From: an uncultured Clostridia bacterium
GTDB taxonomy: Bacteria > Bacillota > Clostridia > Oscillospirales > Acutalibacteraceae
NCBI GenBank assembly: GCA_946183365.1
Contig: CAMHAH010000018.1
Coordinates: 1 to 59,202, forward strand
DNA: 59,202 nt
Direction of reading: 5' to 3'
Each line of letters opens with the position of its first letter. Positions within the stretch are counted from its first letter, which is position 1. This document shows positions 24,944 through 33,555 of the stretch, in pieces. A program made the position numbers and the translations under genes. The notes below the pieces were generated by a model, which was given only the letters and a program-made list of their open reading frames with translations, was not told the origin of the DNA and did no database searches.

Positions 24944-24983
24944 TCATTTATTATACAGGTAGAGAACAAAAACGCTTTGTAGA

Positions 24984-25012
24984 TTGTCTTTTTTTCCTCG
25001 GGTAAGTATTAT
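24984..25012 (+). promoter_or_regulatory. Promoter of degV
   Basis: TTGTCT (24984-24989), 17 bases, TATTAT (25007-25012), then AGGAGG before the ATG at 25054. Confidence 0.6.
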
Positions 25013-25053
25013 TAAAATAGTTCAGTAATAATAAGTTTTCAGGAGGAATTTAA

Positions 25054-25932
25054 ATGAGCTTTACAATACTGACCGACACATCCGCTAATCTTCCCACCTC
25101 ACTATTGAAGGATCGCGATATATATGTTATCCCCTATTCGTACATGATAGGTGAAAAGGAATACTCCTGCCTTGATACCGACGGTTTTGACGGTAAAATA
25201 TTCTATAAGGCAATGAGGCTCGGCGCTGATATTAAAACATCTGCCATCAATTTCCAGAATTACATAGATTTCTTCGGAAACCATCTTGCAAAGGGAGAAG
25301 ATATACTCTTTGTCAGTATGTCATCAGGCATAAGCAGCTCTTTTCATTGCTCAGAGGTAGCGGCTAAGGAGTTGAAAGAAAAGTATCCCGACCGTAAGAT
25401 CTTGCTCTGTGATACTTTAGGCGCCTCGCTCGGAGAGGGCATCTTCGCGCTCAAAGCTGCCGACTATCGAGATGAGGGACTGAGCATCGAAGAAGCCCAC
25501 CGCAGAATAGAAGAAGAAAAGCAATGTATGTACCAGGTTTTCACAGTCGATAACCTGATGTATCTGAAACGTACGGGCAGGCTTTCGGGTTCAGCCGCGG
25601 TAATCGGCAATATGCTTCAGATCAAGCCTATCCTTAAAGGCAACGAAAACGGTGAGATAGTTAATTTCGCCAAGGTCATCGGCAGAAGAAAAGCGGTAGA
25701 TATGCTTGCTCAAAGGTACAATATGCTGGTCCAGCATCCTGAAAATCAGATCGTGGGCATAGCTCACGCCGACTGCGAGGATGAAGCGAATTACCTTATT
25801 GAACAGCTCAATAAGAAAAAGCCACCGAAAGAGATCCTCAGCGTAATGTATGAGCCTGTTACGGGTTCTCATGTCGGTCCGGGTACTCTGGCGCTGTTTT
25901 TCATCGGCGATGATAAAGTAAGATTCAGATAA
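25054..25932 (+). CDS. DegV family fatty-acid-binding protein
   Basis: 292 residues. 'ILTDTSANLPTSLLKDRDIYVIPYSYMI' is the DegV start with the TD-S fatty-acid head-group motif; 'TSAINFQNYIDFF', 'FVSMSSGISSSFHCSEVAA', 'DTLGASLGEGIFALKAADYRDEG', 'FTVDNLMYLKRTGRLSGSAAVIGNMLQIKPIL' and 'VTGSHVGPGTLALFFIG' follow in normal order. Members (FakB in staphylococci) present bound fatty acid to FakA for phosphorylation. No fakA lies in the window. Single gene with own promoter and terminator. Confidence 0.93.
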   Translation: MSFTILTDTSANLPTSLLKDRDIYVIPYSYMIGEKEYSCLDTDGFDGKIFYKAMRLGADIKTSAINFQNYIDFFGNHLAKGEDILFVSMSSGISSSFHCSEVAAKELKEKYPDRKILLCDTLGASLGEGIFALKAADYRDEGLSIEEAHRRIEEEKQCMYQVFTVDNLMYLKRTGRLSGSAAVIGNMLQIKPILKGNENGEIVNFAKVIGRRKAVDMLAQRYNMLVQHPENQIVGIAHADCEDEANYLIEQLNKKKPPKEILSVMYEPVTGSHVGPGTLALFFIGDDKVRFR

Positions 25933-25945
25933 AGAAACAATCTAT

Positions 25946-25978
25946 GGGGAGCGATAATTTTTCGCTCTCCTGTTTTTC
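25946..25978 (+). terminator. Terminator of degV
   Basis: GGGGAGCGA hairpin with TCGCTCTCC, followed by TGTTTTT. Confidence 0.85.
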
Positions 25979-25999
25979 TATACTAATTGGTGAAATCTA

Positions 26000-26028
26000 T
26001 TGACAATTCAGATTTGTTATGATAAAAT
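26000..26028 (+). promoter_or_regulatory. Promoter of the tRNA-Ser pair
   Basis: TTGACA (26000-26005), 17 bases, TAAAAT (26023-26028). Confidence 0.65.
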
Positions 26029-26042
26029 ATTACTTGCTTTAC

Positions 26043-26131
26043 GGAGAGATGTCCGAGTGGTTTAAGGAGCTAGTCTTGAAAACTAGTGATCCCGCAAGGG
26101 ACCAAGGGTTCGAATCCCTTTCTCTCCGCCA
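26043..26131 (+). tRNA. tRNA-Ser (UGA anticodon)
   Basis: 89 bases with encoded CCA. Acceptor GGAGAGA/TCTCTCC, anticodon stem CTAGT/ACTAG around TGA, long variable arm GATCCCGCAAGGGACC, T loop GGTTCGAATCC. Confidence 0.95.
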
Positions 26132-26163
26132 ACTTTATATATTATGGATTACTTCACATATAC

Positions 26164-26253
26164 GGAGGATTACTCAAGTGGTGAAGAGGCTCCCCTGCTA
26201 AGGGAGTAGGTCGCTAACGCGGCGCGAGAGTTCGAATCTCTTGTCCTCCGCCA
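26164..26253 (+). tRNA. tRNA-Ser (GCU anticodon)
   Basis: 90 bases with encoded CCA. Acceptor GGAGGAT/GTCCTCC, anticodon loop CTGCTAA, long variable arm TAGGTCGCTAACGCGGCGC, T loop AGTTCGAATCT. Confidence 0.95.
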
Positions 26254-26254
26254 G

Positions 26255-26291
26255 AAAAAGGTATCACGCAAACGCGTGGTACCTTTTTCTC
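26255..26291 (+). terminator. Terminator of the tRNA-Ser operon
   Basis: AAAAAGGTATCACGC pairs with GCGTGGTACCTTTTT across a short loop. Confidence 0.85.
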
Positions 26292-26380
26292 TTGCGGTGG
26301 GTTATGTTTCGAATTGAGCGGTGCGCTCGTTTTGACCGAGCGCGAACATCGAGCAATACAGACAACAATAAACAATACTA

Positions 26381-26416
26381 TAAAAATGCACAGACGCCAT
26401 GACGCAGTCTGTGCTT
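26381..26416 (-). terminator. Terminator of the small dockerin gene
   Basis: Minus strand GCACAGAC/GTCTGTGC hairpin (26388-26395, 26407-26414) then ATTTTTA. Confidence 0.8.
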
Positions 26417-26429
26417 AAATTATTACAAG

Positions 26430-26756
26430 TTATTTTGACGGGACAAACGGTAGCTCGTTATCGTCATAAGACACTCTATCGCCGATATTATAAACATTAG
26501 AAAAGCCGGTTAAAAAGCGCTGTATATTTGTAGCGTCGGTAATATCAACGCCGTTATTATCAATGTCAGCTTCCCGCCTGTTGAAAGTATTCACAGGTAT
26601 ATCGTTGAGCTTTCTCTGAATCACAGTGGTGTCTGTAATGGTGACTATTCCGTCATCGTCGGCGTCGCCGCGCAAATACGTATTCTCAGCTGATGACGGT
26701 ATTGCTGAAAACACTATCAGAGCAAGCACAAATAATAAAGCAACACCTTTTTTCAT
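26430..26756 (-). CDS. Small secreted protein consisting of a signal peptide and one dockerin
   Basis: 108 residues from ATG 26756 (GAGGTGG seven bases upstream; an upstream in-frame start lacks an SD). Signal peptide 'MKKGVALLFVLALIVFSAIPSSA', then at once a type I dockerin: first calcium loop 'DADDDGIVTITDTTVIQRKL', second 'ADIDNNGVDITDATNIQRFL' (one residue shorter than the usual loop), and a 20-residue tail. There is no catalytic or binding domain. Dockerins bind cohesins on scaffoldins; no cohesin is in the window. A free dockerin could act as adaptor, competitor or structural piece. Confidence 0.9.
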   Translation of the reverse strand: MKKGVALLFVLALIVFSAIPSSAENTYLRGDADDDGIVTITDTTVIQRKLNDIPVNTFNRREADIDNNGVDITDATNIQRFLTGFSNVYNIGDRVSYDDNELPFVPSK

Positions 26757-26836
26757 AAATTCCACCTCACTGAAAAAACAGATAACGATCATAATAGGGT
26801 TGGCACGTTTGCTCAAAACAGATTTATGACGCTAAG

Positions 26837-26865
26837 ATTATAACACATTATCATTTTAATGTCAC
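26837..26865 (-). promoter_or_regulatory. Promoter of the small dockerin gene
   Basis: Minus strand GTGACA (26860-26865), 17 bases, TATAAT (26837-26842). Between here and the tex promoter nothing else is seen. Confidence 0.6.
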
Positions 26866-26992
26866 TATTAGAAATACAGTTTTATTATTTAATAATTAAG
26901 AAAGCTTTGATTAAGGTGTTAAAAAACATTCTTTTTTATACTCGTCATAGATACGCTCTGTATAATTATTTTTCCTAACTATAGTTTTTTGT

Positions 26993-27021
26993 TTGTCATT
27001 AAGATAACATTATGATATACT
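26993..27021 (+). promoter_or_regulatory. Promoter of tex
   Basis: TTGTCA (26993-26998), 17 bases, TATACT (27016-27021), AAGGAG before the ATG. Confidence 0.65.
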
Positions 27022-27061
27022 ATATAAAAAAGATAAAGACACAGAAACAGTAAGGAGAAAT

Positions 27062-29212
27062 ATGGATTATTCAGCAACCTTATCACAATTATTCAATATC
27101 AAAGAAGAATATGCTCAGAACATCATAACGCTGCTTGATGACGGTAATACTATTCCGTTTATAGCCCGTTACCGCAAAGAGATGCACGGATCGATGGATG
27201 ATCAGCTGATCCGTGAATTCAGTGAAAAGCTGGATTATCTGCGCGGGCTCGATAAGCGCAGAGAAGAGATCCGCGAGCTTATAAGCGGTCAGGAAAAACT
27301 GACTGATGAAATAAACTCAGCTCTTGACAAAGCTCAGACCTTAAGTGAGCTTGAGGACATTTACCGTCCGTTTAAGCCCAAAAGAAAGACAAGGGCCTCT
27401 GTCGCGAAGCAGAGAGGGCTTGAGCCGCTCGCACTCGAGATCATCAAGCAGGAAAAAGGTTTTGACCCCATAAAACGCGCTGAGCAGTTCGTCGATGAAG
27501 AAAAAGAGGTTCCCACCGCTCAGGACGCGATCAACGGCGCTATGGATATCATCGCTGAGATGCTCTCTGACAGCGCGGCTATACGCAAGCATCTCAGACC
27601 CGTATTCAGAAACAGCGGAGTGCTAAGATCCGTCGCGACAGATGAAGAAAAAGAAAGCGTGTATACCAACTACTACGACTATACCGAAGCGGTCAAAAAG
27701 ATCGCGGGTCACCGTATTCTCGCGGTAAACAGAGGAGAAAAAGAGGGCTTTTTGAAGGTAAGTATCGAGCTTGACCCTTACCAGCCTTTGAGTATCATAT
27801 TCAGAGCGCTTGACAAAGGCACCAATCCCCTATGCTCGGATATCTTAAGAGCTGCAGGAGAGGATGCTTATACAAGATTGATCTTCCCTTCTATCGAGCG
27901 AGAGATACGTTCAGAGCTGACGGAAAACGCTTCTGAAAATGCAATGAAGGTATTCGCCACAAATCTTAAGCAATTACTTATGCAGCCGCCTGTAAAGGGC
28001 AAAACGGTACTCGGACTTGACCCGGGTTACCGCACCGGATGTAAGGTCGCTGTCGTTGACGATACGGGCAAGGTGCTTGACACAGCCGTCATATACCCAA
28101 CTCATTCAGAAGCCAAGATCGCGCAGTCTAAGCAAAAGCTGCTTGAGCTTATCAAAAAGCATAATGTAGATATTATTTCGATCGGTAACGGAACCGCAAG
28201 CAAAGAGACAGAGATGTTTGCCGCTGACGCAATCAAGGAAGCCGACCACACGGTGTATTACATGGTGGTCAGCGAAGCCGGAGCGTCGGTGTATTCAGCT
28301 TCAAAGCTTGCCGCTACGGAGCTGCCTGAGCTCGACCTCACGCTCAGGAGCGCTGTCTCTATAGCAAGGAGACTGCAGGACCCACTCGCGGAGCTTGTCA
28401 AGATCGAGCCTAAGGCGATCGGAGTAGGTCAGTATCAGCACGATATGCCACAAAAGAGGCTTGGAGAGACCCTCGATGGAGTTGTTGAAGACTGCGTCAA
28501 CTCAGTCGGAGCCGATCTCAACACAGCCTCCCCTGCCCTACTGCTGAGAGTATCGGGTCTTAACGCGACCGTGTGCAAGAATATCGTAGCCTACCGCGAG
28601 GAGAACGGCGCTTTCAGCTCACGCTCGGAGCTTAAAAAAGTACCCAAGCTCGGACCGAAGGCGTTTGAACAGTGCGCGGGATTTTTGAGAGTACCCGAAA
28701 GCCGCAATCCTCTCGACAATACAGGCGTTCACCCTGAGAGCTACGCGACAGCTAAGGAACTGCTCAAGCTTGTTGATTATTCTGATAGAGAAATAAAATC
28801 CGCTAAGTTCAGCGATCTTTCATCAAGAGTAAAAGAGATCGGTACCAAGAACCTTGCCGAGAAGCTCGGTATCGGTCTGCCTACTCTGGATGATATAGTC
28901 AAAGAGCTCTCAAAGCCCGGACGCGATCCGCGTGACGAAATGCCGAAGCCTATGCTTCGCACTGATGTACTCGATATCAACGACCTTAAAGAAGGAATGG
29001 AGCTCACTGGAACAGTCAGGAACGTCATCGACTTCGGCGCTTTTATCGATATCGGCGTACACCAGGATGGACTGGTACATATTTCTCAGATATGCGACAA
29101 ATATATCAAGCATCCGTCTGAGGTACTCAAGGTCGGAGATATCGTTAAGGTAAAGATACTCTCGGTAGACGTAAAGAAAAACAGGATTTCGCTGACGATG
29201 CGTACGACATGA
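27062..29212 (+). CDS. tex: Tex-type RNA-binding transcription accessory protein
   Basis: 716 residues. Tex N-terminal domain ('TIPFIARYRKEMHGSMDDQLIREF..LDYLRGLDKRREEI'), helical middle, YqgF-like RNase H fold ('VLGLDPGYRTGCKVAVVDDTGKVLDTAVIYPT'), helix-hairpin-helix ('LNTASPALLLRVSGLNATVCKNIVAYREENGAF') and C-terminal S1 domain ('GMELTGTVRNVIDFGAFIDIGVHQDGLVHISQI'). Length and order are those of the family, which binds nucleic acids and affects transcription and stress tolerance. 46 bases before the RpiB family gene, likely cotranscribed. Confidence 0.95.
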   Translation: MDYSATLSQLFNIKEEYAQNIITLLDDGNTIPFIARYRKEMHGSMDDQLIREFSEKLDYLRGLDKRREEIRELISGQEKLTDEINSALDKAQTLSELEDIYRPFKPKRKTRASVAKQRGLEPLALEIIKQEKGFDPIKRAEQFVDEEKEVPTAQDAINGAMDIIAEMLSDSAAIRKHLRPVFRNSGVLRSVATDEEKESVYTNYYDYTEAVKKIAGHRILAVNRGEKEGFLKVSIELDPYQPLSIIFRALDKGTNPLCSDILRAAGEDAYTRLIFPSIEREIRSELTENASENAMKVFATNLKQLLMQPPVKGKTVLGLDPGYRTGCKVAVVDDTGKVLDTAVIYPTHSEAKIAQSKQKLLELIKKHNVDIISIGNGTASKETEMFAADAIKEADHTVYYMVVSEAGASVYSASKLAATELPELDLTLRSAVSIARRLQDPLAELVKIEPKAIGVGQYQHDMPQKRLGETLDGVVEDCVNSVGADLNTASPALLLRVSGLNATVCKNIVAYREENGAFSSRSELKKVPKLGPKAFEQCAGFLRVPESRNPLDNTGVHPESYATAKELLKLVDYSDREIKSAKFSDLSSRVKEIGTKNLAEKLGIGLPTLDDIVKELSKPGRDPRDEMPKPMLRTDVLDINDLKEGMELTGTVRNVIDFGAFIDIGVHQDGLVHISQICDKYIKHPSEVLKVGDIVKVKILSVDVKKNRISLTMRTT

Positions 29213-29259
29213 GGCTTGTACCGTTGCCGGCAATAATAGAAAAATGAGGAGATGTTATT

Positions 29260-29721
29260 ATGAAAATCGCTATGTCAAACGATCACGCGGGAACATCAAT
29301 GAAATACGAGATAAAAGCTTATCTTGAATCTCAGGGACACACTGTAGTAGATTTCGGAACCTATGACGAAGTATCCTGCGACCTGTCCGACTTTGTCCTG
29401 CCCGCCGCTATATCTGTAGCTAAAGGAGAATGTGACAGGGGAATATTCGTAGACGGAGTAGGCTACGGCAGCGCAATGATCTCAAACAAAGTCAACGGTA
29501 TCTATGCCTGCGTTTGTCAGGATCCTTTCTGCGCTCAGTTGGCGCGCGAGCATAACGACGCGAATGTCCTTTGTCTCGGCGCTAAGATCATAGGCGGTAT
29601 GATTGCCATGGAAATCGTAAAGACCTTTATGAAAACCGAGCCTCTTACCGCGGAAAAATACATCAGAAGAGTAAAGAAAGTACAAAAAATCAACGATGAG
29701 CACTGTGTTCCGATAAAGTAA
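29260..29721 (+). CDS. RpiB/LacA/LacB family sugar-phosphate isomerase
   Basis: 153 residues. 'MKIAMSNDHAGTSMKYEIKAYLESQGHTVVDFGTY' is the RpiB N-terminus and 'GVGYGSAMISNKVNGIYACVCQDPFCAQLAREHNDANVLCLGAKIIG' the conserved core. In ribose-5-phosphate isomerase B the catalytic residue lies in ICGTGIGMSIAANK; here the same place reads VDGVGYGSAMISNK, so the Cys is Asp and the Thr is Val. The enzyme may use a different base or a different sugar (other members act on galactose-6-P or tetrulose phosphates). No sugar pathway genes are adjacent. Confidence 0.85.
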   Translation: MKIAMSNDHAGTSMKYEIKAYLESQGHTVVDFGTYDEVSCDLSDFVLPAAISVAKGECDRGIFVDGVGYGSAMISNKVNGIYACVCQDPFCAQLAREHNDANVLCLGAKIIGGMIAMEIVKTFMKTEPLTAEKYIRRVKKVQKINDEHCVPIK

Positions 29722-29742
29722 TAGAATACCGAATATCAAACA

Positions 29743-29795
29743 GCGCCCGACCTATCAAAAGAACCAACGGTTCTGAAGAGGTCGGGCGCTTTATT
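29743..29795. terminator. Bidirectional terminator
   Basis: GCGCCCGACCT (29743-29753) pairs with AGGTCGGGCGC (29779-29789), inner GAACC/GGTTC; T run on the plus strand. Serves the RpiB-family gene and the converging dockerin gene. Confidence 0.85.
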
Positions 29796-29821
29796 ATGAT
29801 TTATCAGGATACAGGGTTATA

Positions 29822-31750
29822 TTATGAGATAAATGTACCGATCGAAAAAGGAGTACCAAGACCGATCAGCCAACGTCGGATAGCGGTCACATCGGTTATT
29901 TCAAGATCTCCGCTGCCGTCAACGTCAGCACGCATCAGCTGCTCCTTTGTAAACGGTGTTTTGACATCCGTAAGAAAACGCTGTACAAAGGTCGCATCAA
30001 CGATATCCACCTCTCCGTTGCCGTCGGCGTCACCGAGCAGATATTCGGTATCCGGGTCGGCACTTATCTCAAATACAGCGCATATATATCGCAGAGGCTC
30101 AGTATCACCGTCTACGACAGTCACACCCGGCTTATAACTATAGCTTATATCGGTAGAGATAACGTCTCCCTCATACTTTTTGCCGTTACCGGGTCCCCAC
30201 TCGATATTAACATGATACCATCCCTTGAAGGAATAGCCTTTATCGGGCTTCGCGGTCACCGTGATCTCGTCACCCCGCCAGAAAGGTACAACCTCTCCGA
30301 TCTCGACAAAATTGTTTCCGTCCTTAGGCTTTACATATGGATTACCTTTGACAGAGGGTTCATACGCGACAGAAGCCTTTCCCCCATCGGTTATCCAGAC
30401 CTGTATCTGGTCGCCCTGAGGCCATACAACACCCGTATGCTTGAACTTAGCGCAGATATATGGATAGCCCGTAGAGTTGAAAACATAAGGATTATCGACA
30501 GTGATAAGCTCATCGGTGAACATCTCGTTATACGAAGAAGCGTTTACATCGCCCTTGTACCAACCCTCAAACTCATAACCCTGCTCGGGAATAGCGTACA
30601 GAGTGACCTCTGCGTCCTCGGGAACGGCATAAGGCTGCGTATAATCGCCGTTGTATTCTTCACAATAGAAATCTATCATACCGCCGTCGGTGCTTAGCAC
30701 ATGGATATAGCTCATGGGTACGCTTGTGTATTCCGCCTCAAGGGTCACGGCATACTTCCAATTCTTGTAATAAACGCCGTCTATTATCAAAGCTTTGGTA
30801 AAATAATCTCTGTTCTCGTCATAGCCGCCGCCGTCAAAATAAGTATAGCTGCGATCATCCTGAGAATAAAGAACGGTCGGTTCAGAAACTGTCAAAGCGT
30901 TTTTCTGCGCATCGTCATAATAACTCAAGCGTTCACAAAGCTCGTCCTTCGTTTCTTCAATCAGCGCGTTAACATCGGGATCGGACGGCTCGGTATATGA
31001 TGACGCCAAAGTCATATCAGCGACCGTATACTCGGTCACATCACCTGTACGCAGATCCTTAAGCTTAAGTATCCCTACGACCTGTGTCGTGCTGGAGTCA
31101 TATGAATTATCGATGGTATAGGTCGATGTATGCTTCCAGATTGCCGTTAAGAGTATATCATCGGTGACTATGATCGTATCATCCGCATCGTACTCCGTAC
31201 CGTTTATCTCCCACTTATAGAACTCACGGTTCTCTTTGGTATATTTACATTCGGGCAGGGTGTAGCTTTCGCCGTATAATATCTCGGTTTGCGACATTGA
31301 GCCATCACCGCCATTGCTGTCAAATGACACAGAACACATATCGCCCGGCTGATGAGGAGTGGGTCCGACAGGCTGAGTCGGATCATCCGAAAAGTCCTCG
31401 GGTTTTGCGAAGGTAACTGTAAGTGTCACGTTCTGATCAGGCATAGTAAAGCCATCAACATCCTCCTCAAAACTTGCCGAATTATAATCTATCCGCGTTA
31501 TCTGCTCGCCGTCCTCCGCGATAACGAGCATCTGTCTGATAAACCAGCCTTTACCGGCAGTCATCGTCACAGTCACATAGTCGCCCGCCGCAGCAGAAAC
31601 AGGATCGACTGATACAGATCCGTTGCCTATCTTTCGGATACCGATTGAATACTCTGCGCTCTCGGCATTTGTGATAATCACGCTTGACGGCAACATCATC
31701 ACGAAAATCAGCAGAGCTAAAACAATACTGAGCGCACTCTTCTTAATCAT
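29822..31750 (-). CDS. Secreted multidomain protein with InlB-type repeats and C-terminal dockerin
   Basis: 642 residues; ATG 31750 chosen because GGAGG stands seven bases before it, while the ATG at 31756 is only one base from the SD. Signal peptide 1-30; an immunoglobulin-like module ('GNGSVSVDPVSAAAGDYVTVTMTAGKGWFIRQ..MPDQNVTLTVTF'); a Flg_new/InlB B-repeat ('CSVSFDSNGGDGSMSQTEILYGESYTLPECKYT'); a middle region I do not recognise; two further divergent InlB-like modules ('GYEFEGWYKGDVNAS', 'GYSFKGWYHVNIEWG'); and a dockerin with loops 'GDADGNGEVDIVDATFVQRFL' and 'ADVDGSGDLEITDVTAIRRWL'. No glycosidase domain. A cellulosome- or scaffoldin-attached adhesin or binding component is the likely role. 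Confidence 0.85.
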   Translation of the reverse strand: MIKKSALSIVLALLIFVMMLPSSVIITNAESAEYSIGIRKIGNGSVSVDPVSAAAGDYVTVTMTAGKGWFIRQMLVIAEDGEQITRIDYNSASFEEDVDGFTMPDQNVTLTVTFAKPEDFSDDPTQPVGPTPHQPGDMCSVSFDSNGGDGSMSQTEILYGESYTLPECKYTKENREFYKWEINGTEYDADDTIIVTDDILLTAIWKHTSTYTIDNSYDSSTTQVVGILKLKDLRTGDVTEYTVADMTLASSYTEPSDPDVNALIEETKDELCERLSYYDDAQKNALTVSEPTVLYSQDDRSYTYFDGGGYDENRDYFTKALIIDGVYYKNWKYAVTLEAEYTSVPMSYIHVLSTDGGMIDFYCEEYNGDYTQPYAVPEDAEVTLYAIPEQGYEFEGWYKGDVNASSYNEMFTDELITVDNPYVFNSTGYPYICAKFKHTGVVWPQGDQIQVWITDGGKASVAYEPSVKGNPYVKPKDGNNFVEIGEVVPFWRGDEITVTAKPDKGYSFKGWYHVNIEWGPGNGKKYEGDVISTDISYSYKPGVTVVDGDTEPLRYICAVFEISADPDTEYLLGDADGNGEVDIVDATFVQRFLTDVKTPFTKEQLMRADVDGSGDLEITDVTAIRRWLIGLGTPFSIGTFIS

Positions 31751-31927
31751 GTACATTCCTCCTTGTTATACTAATTTCAAACAAAAAGCTTTAATAAGAT
31801 TTTCAGCAACAGATGTTAAAGGGTTCAATCTGAAATTAATATTAAAACATATTTGTACATATTAAGCATAGCATAGTATATTGATGGCAGACAATCTCTC
31901 AGTAGTAGAATAGGCATTATAAGCGGG

Positions 31928-32073
31928 TCAGTTTTCGGTCAGGTTGCGTTATAATGCAAGAAAGCGTGCTTTGCGTGCATTTTGCATAACCATCTCCCGT
32001 TGTTGCGCAGCAACAAACCGGGAGGGTATATAAATCTTTTTACCTCATAGGAAATGAGCAGTTTCCTATAAGG
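31928..32073. repeat. Cluster of inverted repeats between two genes
   Basis: Three dyads in series: GTTAT.ATGCAA/TTGCATAAC (about 31948-31989), CTCCCG.TTGTTGC/GCAACAA..CGGGAG (about 31993-32024), and TTTTTACCT.ATAGGAAA/TTTCCTAT.AGGTAAAA (about 32038-32079). The stretch 31757-32073 contains no gene. A MITE-like remnant or several weak terminators are both possible. Confidence 0.4.
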
Positions 32074-32075
32074 TA

Positions 32076-32101
32076 AAAAACGCCGTGAAAGACCACGGCG
32101 T
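32076..32101 (-). terminator. Terminator of the MFS-LuxR gene
   Basis: Minus strand CGCCGTGG/CCACGGCG-type hairpin (32081-32100) followed by six T. Confidence 0.8.
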
Positions 32102-32109
32102 ATCTCAAA

Positions 32110-33465
32110 TCATATTCGGTTTATATAGTAGTAGTTCTTCAAATCATTACGAGTTTTACATCCTGTCTTTGACAGAAGGTTGTGGACATGAAATTTGACC
32201 GTACTCTCAGATACCGAGATCAAATCGGATATTTCTTTATTAGTCTTTTCTTCGAGGAGCAAACGAAGAACCTCTCGCTCTCTGCCTGACAGATCATGCC
32301 GAGCGGCAAAGCGAGCAAATATCTCCTGTTCGCTTTTTGGATTGTCGGATGCAGTGATGTATAGCGACTGAAAAAGTTTGATAAACAAGAATACAGCTCC
32401 GACAAACAGTACTCCCGCTGCGACAACAAGTATAGTTTTATTATTTGAGAATACAGCATATATTTCCGAACCGAGCGCGTCACCGACCCTGCCGATCATC
32501 AAACCCGCGCCCGACAGCCAAAGCATATCGTGCTCTTTCGCTATATCAGAGAAAAGCATCACGCGGTAGACGGAGTAAAAACCAAACGCGAGGTATCCGA
32601 GTGTCCAAAAAACAGTTGTCGATATCCGCTCACCATTGAGCGCCAATACTATGAATGGGATCGCAAGAGCGGCGAGCGCGCATACCGCCCCGTACTTTCG
32701 GTTTTTATCGGTAACAAAACCCGCCGTCAACAATCCAACGGAATAAAATACACGCGAGAACTCAGGATGCAATCCGCTCTGAATCTCACTCTCGGAGAAA
32801 GAAAAACCGATATTGTTGACCAAACTGAAAAGCAGGACAAGTCCGCAAGCCATAAGCAACAGTGTTTTCAGCTTTATCTGTGGCTGTGTTGTTTTTTGTT
32901 CAGGTTCTTCTTTCTTGTTTGAGGTCTTTACAAATACCGTAACGATAATCATAACAGTAAGCGCAAGGCAGGCAGCAATAACTCCGCCGCTGTAATATAT
33001 CGCGCCGTCACCGATTATTGAAATCATCCACGAGACGACCGTCGCGGCGGAGTATCCGACGCTGAACGATACCGCCCGATGATTATCGGGCGCATACCGC
33101 GTGAGGTAATAAAGATAATATCCCGCGATCACTCCGCAAAACATACTGAGTAAGGACCCGAAGATGATTGTTTTGATCAGATCGGTTCCTATCACGGCGG
33201 GCACAAAACACGCGGCGTATACCACCAGCGACACAACGAACACCGCTCGCGGTGAGACGCGTTTTTGCCTGAGCAAAACCATAAAAACGCCTATACCGAC
33301 TGCTTGTAGAGCGTACCCCAACACTGTCGATATAAAGTAAGAAAGCTCTGCCGTTGTTTGCTCCATCAAATGATACATCCACGACAGATGACCTGTAGAC
33401 GTCAGCAAAAAGCACAGAAAAATAATCAGTACGCTTTTGATGAGTGATGTAGAAAGCTTTTTCAT
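32110..33465 (-). CDS. Membrane-bound LuxR-type regulator (MFS-like 12-helix domain fused to HTH)
   Basis: 451 residues from ATG 33465 (GAGAGG nearby). Residues 1-375 form about twelve membrane helices in MFS-like style with short loops and a Lys/Glu/Gln-rich central loop ('VKTSNKKEEPEQKTTQPQIKLK'). The last 65 residues are a LuxR/FixJ-type helix-turn-helix: 'ARHDLSGREREVLRLLLEEKTNKEISDLISVSESTVKFHVHNLLSKTGCKTRNDL'. Such one-component membrane regulators are frequent in gut Actinobacteria and Firmicutes; the membrane part presumably senses a ligand. The gene lies 90 bases behind the GH3 glucosidase on the same strand, a reasonable target. Helix-turn-helix must work while tethered, at the membrane. 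Confidence 0.87.
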   Translation of the reverse strand: MKKLSTSLIKSVLIIFLCFLLTSTGHLSWMYHLMEQTTAELSYFISTVLGYALQAVGIGVFMVLLRQKRVSPRAVFVVSLVVYAACFVPAVIGTDLIKTIIFGSLLSMFCGVIAGYYLYYLTRYAPDNHRAVSFSVGYSAATVVSWMISIIGDGAIYYSGGVIAACLALTVMIIVTVFVKTSNKKEEPEQKTTQPQIKLKTLLLMACGLVLLFSLVNNIGFSFSESEIQSGLHPEFSRVFYSVGLLTAGFVTDKNRKYGAVCALAALAIPFIVLALNGERISTTVFWTLGYLAFGFYSVYRVMLFSDIAKEHDMLWLSGAGLMIGRVGDALGSEIYAVFSNNKTILVVAAGVLFVGAVFLFIKLFQSLYITASDNPKSEQEIFARFAARHDLSGREREVLRLLLEEKTNKEISDLISVSESTVKFHVHNLLSKTGCKTRNDLKNYYYINRI

Positions 33466-33555
33466 GATTGCCTCTCGTTTGTCTGTCCGAAAGAGAATGT
33501 AGATTAACAAAGATGAGCGATGATAATTCTGAGTAGGATAAACCTTAAAACATAT

